Source: Rattus norvegicus (lineage: Eukaryota; Chordata; Mammalia; Rodentia; Muridae). Taken from it: a DNA stretch of 64,000 bases. Shown here one piece after another: positions 1 to 10,068 of this stretch; the stretch's first letter is position 1, and the number at the start of each line of letters is the position of its first letter. The DNA lies in assembly GCF_036323735.1 (NCBI RefSeq), contig NC_086032.1:48849335-48913334 (forward strand). The letters run 5' to 3'. Below the pieces are notes generated by a model that was given only the letters and a program-made list of their open reading frames with translations, was not told where the DNA came from and ran no database searches. Both the position numbers and the translations under genes were made by a program.

Positions 1-722
1 AGTAGCCTGCTCTTGTAATATGTGTACTTTTAAAGATTTATAAAAATTTGGTCAGCCGAATCTGAGTAACATGGTGAATTCGGTTAGTTCCCAATAGGCC
101 GCAGTAGTAATAAGTGGACTGTTCGGGATATAGAAAAATTTTCACGAATGGAATCAAAATTTCTAGGCGAATTCAGTGAGTTCCCAATGGGACATGCTTG
201 TATGAGTTTGCTTTTCAATATTGAGCAACATTTTAAGGAACGGAATCCAAGTATCATGGTGAATTGAGTAGATTCCCAATAGGATTCGCATGTAATAAGC
301 TTGTTATTCAAGATAGAGCAACGTTTAAACGAACTGAAACACTGTTTCTTTGTGAATTCAGTTAGTTCCTAGTAGCCTGCTCTTGTAATATGTGTACTTT
401 TCAAGATTTATAAAAATTTGGTCAGCCGAATCTGAGTAACATGGGGAATTCGGTTAGTTCCCAATAGGCCGCAGTAGTAATAAGTGGACTGTTCGGGATA
501 TAGAAAAATTTTCACGGTGGAATCAAAATTTCTAGGCGAATTCAGTGAGTTCCCAATGGGACATGCTTGTATGAGTTTGCTTTTCAATATCGAGCAACAT
601 TTTAAGGAACGGAATCCAAGTATCATGGCGAATTGAGTAGGTTCCCAATAGGATTCGCATGTAATAAGCTTGTTATTCAAGATAGAGCAACGTTTTAACG
701 AACTGAAACACTGTTTCTTTGT

Positions 723-1091
723 GAATTCAGTTAGTTCCTAGTAGCCTGCTCTTGTAATATGTGTACTTTCAAGATTTATAAAAATTTGGTCAGCCGAATC
801 TGAGTAACATGGTGAATTCGGTTAGTTCCCAATAGGCCGCAGTAGTAATAAGTGGACTGTTCGGGATGTAGAAAAATTTTCACGAATGGAATCAAAATTT
901 CTAGGCGAATTCAGTGAGTTCCCAATGGGACATGCTTGTATGAGTTTGCTTTTCAATATCGAGCAATATTTTAAGGAACGGAATCCAAGTATCATTGCGA
1001 ATTGAGTAGGTTCCCAATAGGATTCGCATGTAATAAGCTTGTTATTCAAGATAGAGCAACGTTTTAACGAACTGAAACACTGTTTCTATGT
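723..1091 (+). repeat. Y-class monomer, example (369 bp)
   Basis: Y-class copies have GATGTAG in B, CAATATTTT and usually ATCATTGCG in C, and GTAGGTTCC with GTTTTAAC in D. This example also has the one-base-shorter T run in A, giving 369 bp, and TTTCTATGTG at the end of D. Both features are shared with the copy starting near 4052; the copy near 7010 shares only the TTTCTATGTG ending. That points to a common recent source. From about 33.6 kb rightwards a derived form (Y') that keeps GATGTAG but has CAACATTTT and ATCATGGCG replaces it in many places. Confidence 0.85.
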
Positions 1092-1461
1092 GAATTCAGT
1101 TAGTTCCTAGTAGCCTGCTCTTGTAATCTGTGTACTTTTCAAGATTTATACAAATTTGGTGAGCCGAATCTGAGTAACATGGTGAATTCGGTTAATTCCC
1201 AATAGGCCGCAGTAGTTATAAGTGGACTGTTCGGGATATAGAAAAATTTTCACGAATGGAATCAAAATTTCTAGGCGAATTCAGTGAGTTCCCAATGGGA
1301 CATGCTTGTATGAGTTTGCTTTTCAATAACGAGCAACATTTTAAGGAACGGAATCTAAGTATCATGGTGAATTGAATAGGTTCCCAATAGGATTCGCATG
1401 TAATAAGCTTGTTATTCAAGATAGAGCAACGTTTTAACGAACTGAAACACTGTTTCTTTGT

Positions 1462-1553
1462 GAATTCAGTTAGTTCCTAGTAGCCTGCTCTTGTAATATG
1501 TGTACTTTTAAAGATTTATAAAAATTTGGTCAGCCGAATCTGAGTAACATGGT
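1462..1553 (+). repeat. Subunit A of the monomer (92 bp)
   Basis: Subunit A begins GAATTCAGTTAGTTCCTAGT and ends just before the next GAATTC. It has a TATAAAAATTT tract at about subunit position 55-65, which aligns with the A/T tract of subunit B exactly one subunit length downstream. It is the most AT-rich quarter (31 G or C of 92). It is also the most variable quarter between monomer classes: GTAATATGTG or GTAATCTGTG, TTAAAG or TTCAAG, ATAAAAATTTGGTCAG or ATACAAATTTGGTGAG. A one-base deletion in the T run before CAAG gives a 91-bp form in several Y-class copies. Confidence 0.9.
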
Positions 1554-1646
1554 GAATTCGGTTAGTTCCCAATAGGCCGCAGTAGTAATAAGTGGACTGT
1601 TCGGGATATAGAAAAATTTTCACGAATGGAATCAAAATTTCTAGGC
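1554..1646 (+). repeat. Subunit B of the monomer (93 bp)
   Basis: Subunit B begins GAATTCGGTTAGTTCCCAAT and matches subunit A at 17 of the first 20 bases and subunit C at 18 of 20. Its second half holds two short A/T tracts, AAAAATTTT and AAAATTT, whose centres lie 21 bp apart, about two helical turns. It carries two of the best class markers: GGGATATAG or GGGATGTAG, and CACGAATGG or CACGATTGG. Confidence 0.9.
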
Positions 1647-1738
1647 GAATTCAGTGAGTTCCCAATGGGACATGCTTGTATGAGTTTGCTTTTCAATATC
1701 GAGCAACATTTTAAGGAACGGAATCCAAGTATCATGGT
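1647..1738 (+). repeat. Subunit C of the monomer (92 bp)
   Basis: Subunit C begins GAATTCAGTGAGTTCCCAAT. Its centre, ATCGAGCAACATTTTAAGG, aligns closely with ATAGAGCAACGTTTTAACG in subunit D, so C and D are visibly paralogous beyond the starting box. Class markers here are CAACATTTT or CAATATTTT, GGAATCCAAG or GGAATCTAAG, and ATCATGGTG, ATCATGGCG or ATCATTGCG. Confidence 0.9.
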
Positions 1739-1831
1739 GAATTGAGTAGATTCCCAATAGGATTCGCATGTAATAAGCTTGTTATTCAAGATAGAGCAAC
1801 GTTTTAACGAACTGAAACACTGTTTCTTTGT
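1739..1831 (+). repeat. Subunit D of the monomer (93 bp)
   Basis: Subunit D begins GAATTGAGTAGATTCCCAAT, so it lacks the EcoRI site of the other three subunits. It matches subunit C at 16 of the first 20 bases. It contains the single HindIII site of the monomer, in TAATAAGCTTGTTATT. Class markers are GTAGATTCC, GTAGGTTCC or AATAGGTTCC, and ACGTTTTAACG or ACGTTTAAACG. The second form creates a 10-bp palindrome and a PmeI site. One copy (D starting near 11726) has regained GAATTC. Confidence 0.9.
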
Positions 1832-2201
1832 GAATTCAGTTAGTTCCTAGTAGCCTGCTCTTGTAATATGTGTACTTTTAAAGATTTATAAAAATTTGGT
1901 CAGCCGAATCTGAGTAACATGGTGAATTCGGTTAGTTCCCAATAGGCCGCAGTAGTAATAAGTGGACTGTTCGGGATATAGAAAAATTTTCACGAATGGA
2001 ATCAAAATTTCTAGGCGAATTCAGTGAGTTCCCAATGGGACATGCTTGTATGAGTTTGCTTTTCAATATCGAGCAACATTTTAAGGAACGGAATCCAAGT
2101 ATCATGGTGAATTGAGTAGATTCCCAATAGGATTCGCATGTAATAAGCTTGTTATTCAAGATAGAGCAACGTTTAAACGAACTGAAACACTGTTTCTTTG
2201 T
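1832..2201 (+). repeat. S-class monomer, example
   Basis: S-class copies combine GATATAG and CACGAATGG in B, CAACATTTT with CCAAGTATCATGGTG in C, and GTAGATTCC in D. Most also have ACGTTTAAACG near the end of D. The same linked set recurs dozens of times across the window, for example in the monomers starting near 4791, 16626, 30674 and 60641. It is therefore an inherited haplotype of the monomer and not independent mutation. Confidence 0.85.
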
Positions 2202-2941
2202 GAATTCAGTTAGTTCCTAGTAGCCTGCTCTTGTAATCTGTGTACTTTTAAAGATTTATAAAAATTTGGTCAGCCAAATCTGAGTAACATGGTGAATTCG
2301 GTTAATTCCCAATAGGCCGCAGTAGTAATAAGTGGACTGTTCGGGATATAGAAAAATTTTCACGAATGGAATCAAAATTTCTAGGCGAATTCAGTGAGTT
2401 CCCAATGGGACATGCTTGTATGAGTTTGCTTTTCAATATCGTGCAACATTTTAAGGAACGGAATCTAAGTATCATGGTGAATTGAATAGGTTCCCAATAG
2501 GATTCGCATGTAATAAGCTTGTTATTCAAGATAGAGCAACGTTTTAACGAACTGAAACACTGTTTCTTTGTGAATTCAGTTAGTTCCTAGTAGCCTGCTG
2601 TTGTAATATGTGTACTTTTAAAGATTTATAAAAATTTGGTCAGCCGAATCTGAGTAACATGGTGAATTCGGTTAGTTCCCAATAGGCCGCAGTAGTAATA
2701 AGTGGACTGTTCGGGATGTAGAAAAATTTTCACGAATGGAATCAAAATTTCTAGGCGAATTCAGTGAGTTCCCAATGGGACATGCTTGTATGAGTTTGCT
2801 TTTCAATATCGAGCAATATTTTAAGGAACGGAATCAAAGTATCATTGCGAATTGAGTAGGTTCCCAATAGGATTCGCATGTAATAAGCTTGTTATTCAAG
2901 ATAGAGCAACGTTTTAACGAACTGAAACACTGTTTCTTTGT

Positions 2942-3311
2942 GAATTCAGTTAGTTCCTAGTAGCCTGCTCTTGTAATCTGTGTACTTTTCAAGATTTATA
3001 CAAATATGGTGAGCCGAATCTGAGTAACATGGTGAATTCGGTTAATTCCCAATAGGCCGCAGTAGTAATAAGTGGACTGTTCGGGATATAGAAAAATTTT
3101 CACGAATGGAATCAAAATTTCTAGGCGAATTCAGTGAGTTCCCAATGGGACATGCTTGTATGAGTTTGCTTTTCAATATCGAGCAACATTTTAAGGAACG
3201 GAATCTAAGTATCATGGTGAATTGAATAGGTTCCCAATAGGATTCGCATGTAATAAGCTTGTTATTCAAGATAGAGCAACGTTTTAACGAACTGAAACAC
3301 TGTTTCTTTGT
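2942..3311 (+). repeat. P-class monomer, example
   Basis: P-class copies typically have TTCAAG with ATACAAAT and GGTGAG in A, TTAATTCCC in B, GGAATCTAAG and ATGGTG in C, and AATAGGTTCC in D. The class usually follows Y on the plus strand. In the copies near 45843 and 48063 the D subunit has lost the HindIII site (AAGCCT). Confidence 0.85.
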
Positions 3312-3681
3312 GAATTCAGTTAGTTCCTAGTAGCCTGCTCTTGTAATCTGTGTACTTTTAAAGATTTATAAAAATTTGGTCAGCCAAATCTGAGTAACAT
3401 GGTGAATTCCGTTAGTTCCCAATAGGCCGCAGTAGTAATAAGTGGACTGTTCGGGATATAGAAAAATTTTCACGATTGGAATCAAAATTTCTAGGCGAAT
3501 TCAGTGAGTTCCCAATGGGACATGCTTGTATGAGTTTGCTTTTCAATATCGAGCAACATTTTAAGGAACGGAATCCAAGTATCATGGCGAATTGAGTAGG
3601 TTCCCAATAGGATTCGCATGTAATAAGCTTGTTATTCAAGATAGAGCAACGTTTAAACGAACTGAAACACTGTTTCTTTGT
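3312..3681 (+). repeat. N-class monomer, example
   Basis: N-class copies have CACGATTGG (or CACGGTTGG in the 28-33 kb run) in B, CCAAGTATCATGGCG in C and GTAGGTTCC in D. Subunit A often has GTAATCTGTG with TTAAAG. N most often follows S on the plus strand. This example has GTTTAAAC in D, otherwise an S trait, so exchange between classes has occurred. Confidence 0.85.
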
Positions 3682-4051
3682 GAATTCAGTTAGTTCCTAG
3701 TAGCCTGCTCTTGTAATATGTGTACTTTTAAAGATTTATAAAAATATGGTCAGCCGAATCTGAGTAACATGGTGAATTCGGTTAGTTCCCAATAGGCCGC
3801 AGTAGTAATAAGTGGACTGTTTGGGATATAGAAAAATTTTCACGAATGGAATCAAAATTTCTAGGCGAATTCAGTGAGTTCCCAATGGGATATGCTTGTA
3901 TGAGTTTGCTTTTCAATATCGAGCAACATTTTAAGGAACGGAATCCAATTATCGTGGTGAATTGAGTAGATTCCCAATAGGATTCCCATGTAATAAGCTT
4001 GTTATTCAAGATAGAGCAACGTTTTAACGAACTGAAACACTGTTTCTTTGT

Positions 4052-7000
4052 GAATTCAGTTAGTTCCTAGTAGCCTGCTCTTGTAATATGTGTACTTTCA
4101 AGATTTATAAAAATTTGGTCAGCCGAATCTGAGTAACATGGTGAATTCGGTTAGTTCCCAATAGGCCGCAGTAGTAATAAGTGGACTGTTCGGGATGTAG
4201 AAAAATTTTCACGAATGGAATCAAAATTTCTAGGCGAATTCAGTGAGTTCCCAATGGGACATGCTTGTATGAGTTTGCTTTTCAATATCGAGCAATATTT
4301 TAAGGAACGGAATCCAAGTATCATTGCGAATTGAGTAGGTTCCCAATAGGATTCGCATGTAATAAGCTTGTTATTCAAGATAGAGCAACGTTTTAACGAA
4401 CTGAAACACTGTTTCTATGTGAATTCAGTTAGTTCCTAGTAGCCTGCTCTTGTAATCTGTGTACTTTTCAAGATTTATACAAATTTGGTGAGCCGAATCT
4501 GAGTAACATGGTGAATTCGGTTAATTCCCAATAGGCCGCAGTAGTAATAAGTGGACTGTTCGGGATATAGAAAAATTTTCACGAATGGAATCAAAATTTC
4601 TAGGCGAATTCAGTGAGTTCCCAATGGGACATGCTTGTATGAGTTTGCTTTTCAATATCGAGCAACATTTTAAGGAACGGAATCTAAGTATCATGGTGAA
4701 TTGAATAGGTTCCCAATAGGATTCGCATGTAATAAGCTTGTTATTCAAGATAGAGCAACGTTTTAACGAACTGAAACACTGTTTCTTTGTGAATTCAGTT
4801 AGTTCCTAGTAGCCTGCTCTTGTAATATGTGTACTTTTAAAGATTTATAAAAATTTGGTCAGCCGAATCTGAGTAACATGGTGAATTCGGTTAGTTCCCA
4901 ATAGGCCGCAGTAGTAATAAGTGGACTGTTCGGGATATAGAAAAATTTTCACGAATGGAATCAAAATTTCTAGGCGAATTCAGTGAGTTCCCAATGGTAC
5001 ATGCTTGTATGAGTTTGCTTTTCAATATCGAGCAACATTTTAAGGAACGGAATCCAAGTATCATGGTGAATTGAGTAGATTCCCAATAGGATTCGCATGT
5101 AATAAGCTTGTTATTCAAGATAGAGCAACGTTTAAACGAACTGAAACACTGTTTCTTTGTGAATTCAGTTAGTTCCTAGTAGCCTGCTCTTGTAATCTGT
5201 GTACTTTTAAAGATTTATAAAAATTTGGTCAGCCAAATCTGAGTAACATGGTGAATTCGGTTAGTTCCCAATAGGCCGCAGTAGTAATAAGTGGACTGTT
5301 CGGGATATAGAAAAATTTTCACGATTGGAATCAAAATTTCTAGGCGAATTCAGTGAGTTCCCAATGGGACATGCTTGTATGAGTTTGCTTTTCAATATCG
5401 AGCAACATTTTAATTAACGGAATCCAAGTATCATGGCGAATTGAGTAGGTTCCCAATAGGATTCGCATGTAATAAGCTTGTTATTCAAAATAGAGCAACG
5501 TTTTAACGAACTGAAACACTGTTTCTTTGTGAATTCAGTTAGTTCCTAGTAGCCTGCTATTGTAATATGTGTACTTTTCAAGATTTATAAAAATTTGGTC
5601 AGCCGAATCTGAGTAACATGGTGAATTCGGTTAGTTCCCAATAGGCCGCAGTAGTAATAAGTGGACTGTTCGGGATGTAGAAAAATTTTCACGAATGGAA
5701 TCAAAATTTCTAGGCGAATTCAGTGAGATCCCAATGGGACATGCTTGTATGAGTTTGCTTTTCAATGTCGAGCAATATTTTAAGGAACGGAATCTAAGTA
5801 TCATGGTGAATTGAGTAGATTCCCAATAGGATTCGATGTAATAAGCTTGTTATTCAAGATAGAGCAACGTTTTAACGAACTGAAACACTGTTTCATTGTG
5901 AATTCAGTTAGTTCCTAGTAGCCTGCTCTTGTAATATGTGTACTTTTAAAGATTTATAAAAATTTGGTCAGCCGAATCTGAGTAACATGGTGAATTCGGT
6001 TAGTTCCCAATAGGCCGCAGTAGTAATAAGTGGACTCTTCGGGATATAGAAAAATTTTCACGAATGGAATCAAAATTTCTAGGCGAATTCAGTGAGTTCC
6101 CAATGGGACATGCTTGTATGAGTTTGCTTTTCAATATCGAGCAACATTTTAAGGAACGGAATCCAAGTATCATGGTGAATTGAGTAGATTCCCAATAGGA
6201 TTCGCATGTAATAAGCTTGTTATTCAAGATAGAGCAACGTTTAAACCAACTGAAACACTGTTTCTTTGTGAATTCAGTTAGTTCCTAGTAGCCTGCTCTT
6301 GTAATATGTGTACTTTTAAAGATTTATAAAAATTTGGTCAGCCGAATCTGAGTAACATGGTGAATTCGGTTAATTCCCAATAGGCCGCAGTAGTAATAAG
6401 TGGACTGTTCGGGATATAGAAAAATTTTCACGAATGGAATCAAAATTTCTAGGCGAATTCAGTGAGTTCCCAATGGGACATGCTTGTATGAGTTTGCTTT
6501 TCAATATCGTGCAACATTTTAAGGAACGGAATCTAAGTATCATGGTGAATTGAATAGGTTCCCAATAGGATTCGCATGTAATAAGCTTGTTATTCAAGAT
6601 AGAGCAACGTTTTAACGAACTGAAACACTGTTTCTTTGTGAATTCAGTTAGTTCCTAGTAGCCTGCTCTTGTAATATGTGTACTTTTAAAGATTTATAAA
6701 AATTTGGTCAGCCGAATCTGAGTAACATGGTGAATTCGGTTAATTCCCAATAGGCCGCAGTAGTAATAAGTGGACTGTTCGGGATGTAGAAAAATTTTCA
6801 CGAATGGAATCAAAATTTCTAGGCGAATTCAGTGAGTTCCCAATGGGACATGCTTGTATGAGTTTGCTTTTCAATATCGAGCAATATTTTAAGGAACGGA
6901 ATTCAAGTATCATTGCGAATTGAGTAGGTTCCCAATAGGATTCGCATGTAATAAGCTTGTTATTCAAGATAGAGCAACGTTTTAACGAACTGAAACACTG

Positions 7001-10000
7001 TTTCTTTGTGAATTCAGTTAGTTCCTAGTAGCCTGCTCTTGTAATCTGTGTACTTTTCAAGATTTATACAAATTTGGTGAGCCGAATCTGAGTAACATGG
7101 TGAATTCGGTTAATTCCCAATAGGCCGCAGTAGTAATAAGTGGACTGTTCGGGATGTAGAAAAATTTTCACGAATGGAATCAAAATTTCTAGGCGAATTC
7201 AGTGAGTTCCCAATGGGACATGCTTGTATGAGTTTGCTTTTCAATATCGAGCAATATTTTAAGGAACGGAATCCAAGTATCATTGCGAATTGAGTAGGTT
7301 CCCAATAGGATTCGCATGTAATAAGCTTGTTATTCAAGATAGAGCAACGTTTTAACGAACTGAAACACTGTTTCTATGTGAATTCAGTTAGTTCCTAGTA
7401 GCCTGCTCTTGTAATCTGTGTACTTTTCAAGATTTATACAAATTTGGTGAGCCGAATCTGAGTAACATGGTGAATTCGGTTAATTCCCAATAGGCCGCAG
7501 TAGTAATAAGTGGACTGTTCGGGATATAGAAAAATTTTCACGAATGGAATCAAAATTTCTAGGCGAATTCAGTGAGTTCCCAATGGGACATGCTTGTATG
7601 AGTTTGCTTTTCAATATCGAGCAACATTTTAAGGAACGGAATCTAAGTATCATGGTGAATTGAATAGGTTCCCAATAGGATTCGCATGTAATAAGCTTGT
7701 TATTCAAGATAGAGCAACGTTTTAACGAACTGAAACACTGTTTCTTTGTGAATTCAGTTAGTTCCTAGTAGCCTGCTCTTGTAATATGTGTACTTTTAAA
7801 GATTTATAAAAATTTGGTCAGCCGAATCTGAGTAACATGGTGAATTCGGTTAGTTCCCAATAGGCCGCAGTAGTAATAAGTGGACTGTTCGGGATATAGA
7901 AAAATTTTCACGAATGGAATCAAAATTTCTAGGCGAATTCAGTGAGTTCCCAATGGTACATGCTTGTATGAGTTTGCTTTTCAATATCGAGCAACATTTT
8001 AAGGAACGGAATCCAAGTATCATGGTGAATTGAGTAGATTCCCAATAGGATTCGCATGTAATAAGCTTGTTATTCAAGATAGAGCAACGTTTAAACGAAC
8101 TGAAACACTGTTTCTTTGTGAATTCAGTTAGTTCCTAGTAGCCTGCTCTTGTAATCTGTGTACTTTTAAAGATTTATAAAAATTTGGTCAGCCAAATCTG
8201 AGTAACATGGTGAATTCGGTTAGTTCCCAATAGGCCGCAGTAGTAATAAGTGGACTGTTCGGGATATAGAAAAATTTTCACGATTGGAATCAAAATTTCT
8301 AGGCGAATTCAGTGAGTTCCCAATGGGACATGCTTGTATGAGTTTGCTTTTCAATATCGAGCAACATTTTAATTAACGGAATCCAAGTATCATGGCGAAT
8401 TGAGTAGGTTCCCAATAGGATTCGCATGTAATAAGCTTGTTATTCAAAATAGAGCAACGTTTTAACGAACTGAAACACTGTTTCTTTGTGAATTCAGTTA
8501 GTTCCTAGTAGCCTGCTATTGTAATATGTGTACTTTTCAAGATTTATAAAAATTTGGTCAGCCGAATCTGAGTAACATGGTGAATTCGGTTAGTTCCCAA
8601 TAGGCCGCAGTAGTAATAAGTGGACTGTTCGGGATGTAGAAAAATTTTCACGAATGGAATCAAAATTTCTAGGCGAATTCAGTGAGATCCCAATGGGACA
8701 TGCTTGTATGAGTTTGCTTTTCAATGTCGAGCAATATTTTAAGGAACGGAATCTAAGTATCATGGTGAATTGAGTAGATTCCCAATAGGATTCGATGTAA
8801 TAAGCTTGTTATTCAAGATAGAGCAACGTTTTAACGAACTGAAACACTGTTTCATTGTGAATTCAGTTAGTTCCTAGTAGCCTGCTCTTGTAATATGTGT
8901 ACTTTTAAAGATTTATAAAAATTTGGTCAGCCGAATCTGAGTAACATGGTGAATTCGGTTAGTTCCCAATAGGCCGCAGTAGTAATAAGTGGACTCTTCG
9001 GGATATAGAAAAATTTTCACGAATGGAATCAAAATTTCTAGGCGAATTCAGTGAGTTCCCAATGGGACATGCTTGTATGAGTTTGCTTTTCAATATCGAG
9101 CAACATTTTAAGGAACGGAATCCAAGTATCATGGTGAATTGAGTAGATTCCCAATAGGATTCGCATGTAATAAGCTTGTTATTCAAGATAGAGCAACGTT
9201 TAAACCAACTGAAACACTGTTTCTTTGTGAATTCAGTTAGTTCCTAGTAGCCTGCTCTTGTAATATGTGTACTTTTAAAGATTTATAAAAATTTGGTCAG
9301 CCGAATCTGAGTAACATGGTGAATTCGGTTAATTCCCAATAGGCCGCAGTAGTAATAAGTGGACTGTTCGGGATATAGAAAAATTTTCACGAATGGAATC
9401 AAAATTTCTAGGCGAATTCAGTGAGTTCCCAATGGGACATGCTTGTATGAGTTTGCTTTTCAATATCGTGCAACATTTTAAGGAACGGAATCTAAGTATC
9501 ATGGTGAATTGAATAGGTTCCCAATAGGATTCGCATGTAATAAGCTTGTTATTCAAGATAGAGCAACGTTTTAACGAACTGAAACACTGTTTCTTTGTGA
9601 ATTCAGTTAGTTCCTAGTAGCCTGCTCTTGTAATATGTGTACTTTTAAAGATTTATAAAAATTTGGTCAGCCGAATCTGAGTAACATGGTGAATTCGGTT
9701 AATTCCCAATAGGCCGCAGTAGTAATAAGTGGACTGTTCGGGATGTAGAAAAATTTTCACGAATGGAATCAAAATTTCTAGGCGAATTCAGTGAGTTCCC
9801 AATGGGACATGCTTGTATGAGTTTGCTTTTCAATATCGAGCAATATTTTAAGGAACGGAATCCAAGTATCATTGCGAATTGAGTAGGTTCCCAATAGGAT
9901 TCGCATGTAATAAGCTTGTTATTCAAGATAGAGCAACGTTTTAACGAACTGAAACACTGTTTCTTTGTGAATTCAGTTAGTTCCTAGTAGCCTGCTCTTG

Positions 10001-10068
10001 TAATCTGTGTACTTTTCAAGATTTATACAAATTTGGTGAGCCGAATCTGAGTAACATGGTGAATTCGG
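4052..10068 (+). repeat. Tandem duplication of an 8-monomer block (2959-bp period)
   Basis: Sequence repeats at an offset of 2959 bp (8 x 370 minus 1) from about 4150 to about 10115, so two copies of eight monomers lie side by side, roughly 4151-7109 and 7110-10068. Shared private marks include TTTCTATGTG, ATGGTACATG, TTTAATTAACGG, GAGATCCC, CAATGTCG, the GATTCGATG deletion, GGACTCTTC and TTTAAACCAAC. I noticed a single difference in the duplicated part, at 6902 (T) versus 9861 (C). The order of classes in each copy is Y-P-S-N-hybrid-S-P-Y. Confidence 0.85.
5531..5899 (+). repeat. Hybrid (Y to P/S) monomer, with one-base deletion
   Basis: Subunit B and the first half of C are Y-class (GATGTAG, CAATATTTT). 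From GGAATCTAAG onward the copy switches to P/S-class markers (CTAAG, ATGGTG, GTAGATTCC). Private marks are GAGATCCC, CAATGTCG, a one-base deletion giving GATTCGATG, and TTTCATTGTG. An exact copy lies at 8490-8858. Related hybrids with the same switch point are at 10709-11078, 12928-13297 (GATATAG in B) and 23281-23650. The structure indicates exchange inside subunit C between monomer classes. Confidence 0.8.

Larger units (their letters stand above)
1462..1831 (+). repeat. Representative 370-bp monomer (subunits A-B-C-D)
   Basis: This is a typical complete unit, chosen as a reference for describing the array. It divides into four subunits of 92, 93, 92 and 93 bp. Each starts with GAATT followed by a variant of an AGTTAGTTCCCAATAGG-like box. 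It contains three GAATTC (EcoRI) sites, at the starts of A, B and C, and one AAGCTT (HindIII) site in D. A genomic EcoRI digest should therefore give about 92, 93 and 185-bp bands, and HindIII a ladder based on 370 bp. The length equals two 185-bp halves (A+B and C+D), close to the spacing of two nucleosomes; any link to nucleosome phasing is inference. Confidence 0.95.

Noticed and set aside
1606..1625. CENP-B box-like motif (TTCG...CGGG type) around TTCGGGATATAG in subunit B
   Set aside because: The spacing and core bases do not fit the CENP-B box consensus. TTCGGG resembles only a fragment of it.
1562..1789. A 75-codon minus-strand open frame, repeated in most monomers (about 160 copies, e.g. 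84-311, 1932-2159, 63701-63928)
   Set aside because: The frame opens only with a TTG codon, not ATG, and spans subunits D, C and part of B of a satellite monomer. It is broken by stops or frameshifts in several copies (near 2672, 5261, 8220, 29665, 41504 and 44834). The class differences change the amino acid (P/S, T/A, G/R, C/Y, I/N), so there is no sign of protein-level constraint. No ribosome binding site or promoter accompanies it. It is open by chance and repeated because the DNA is repeated.
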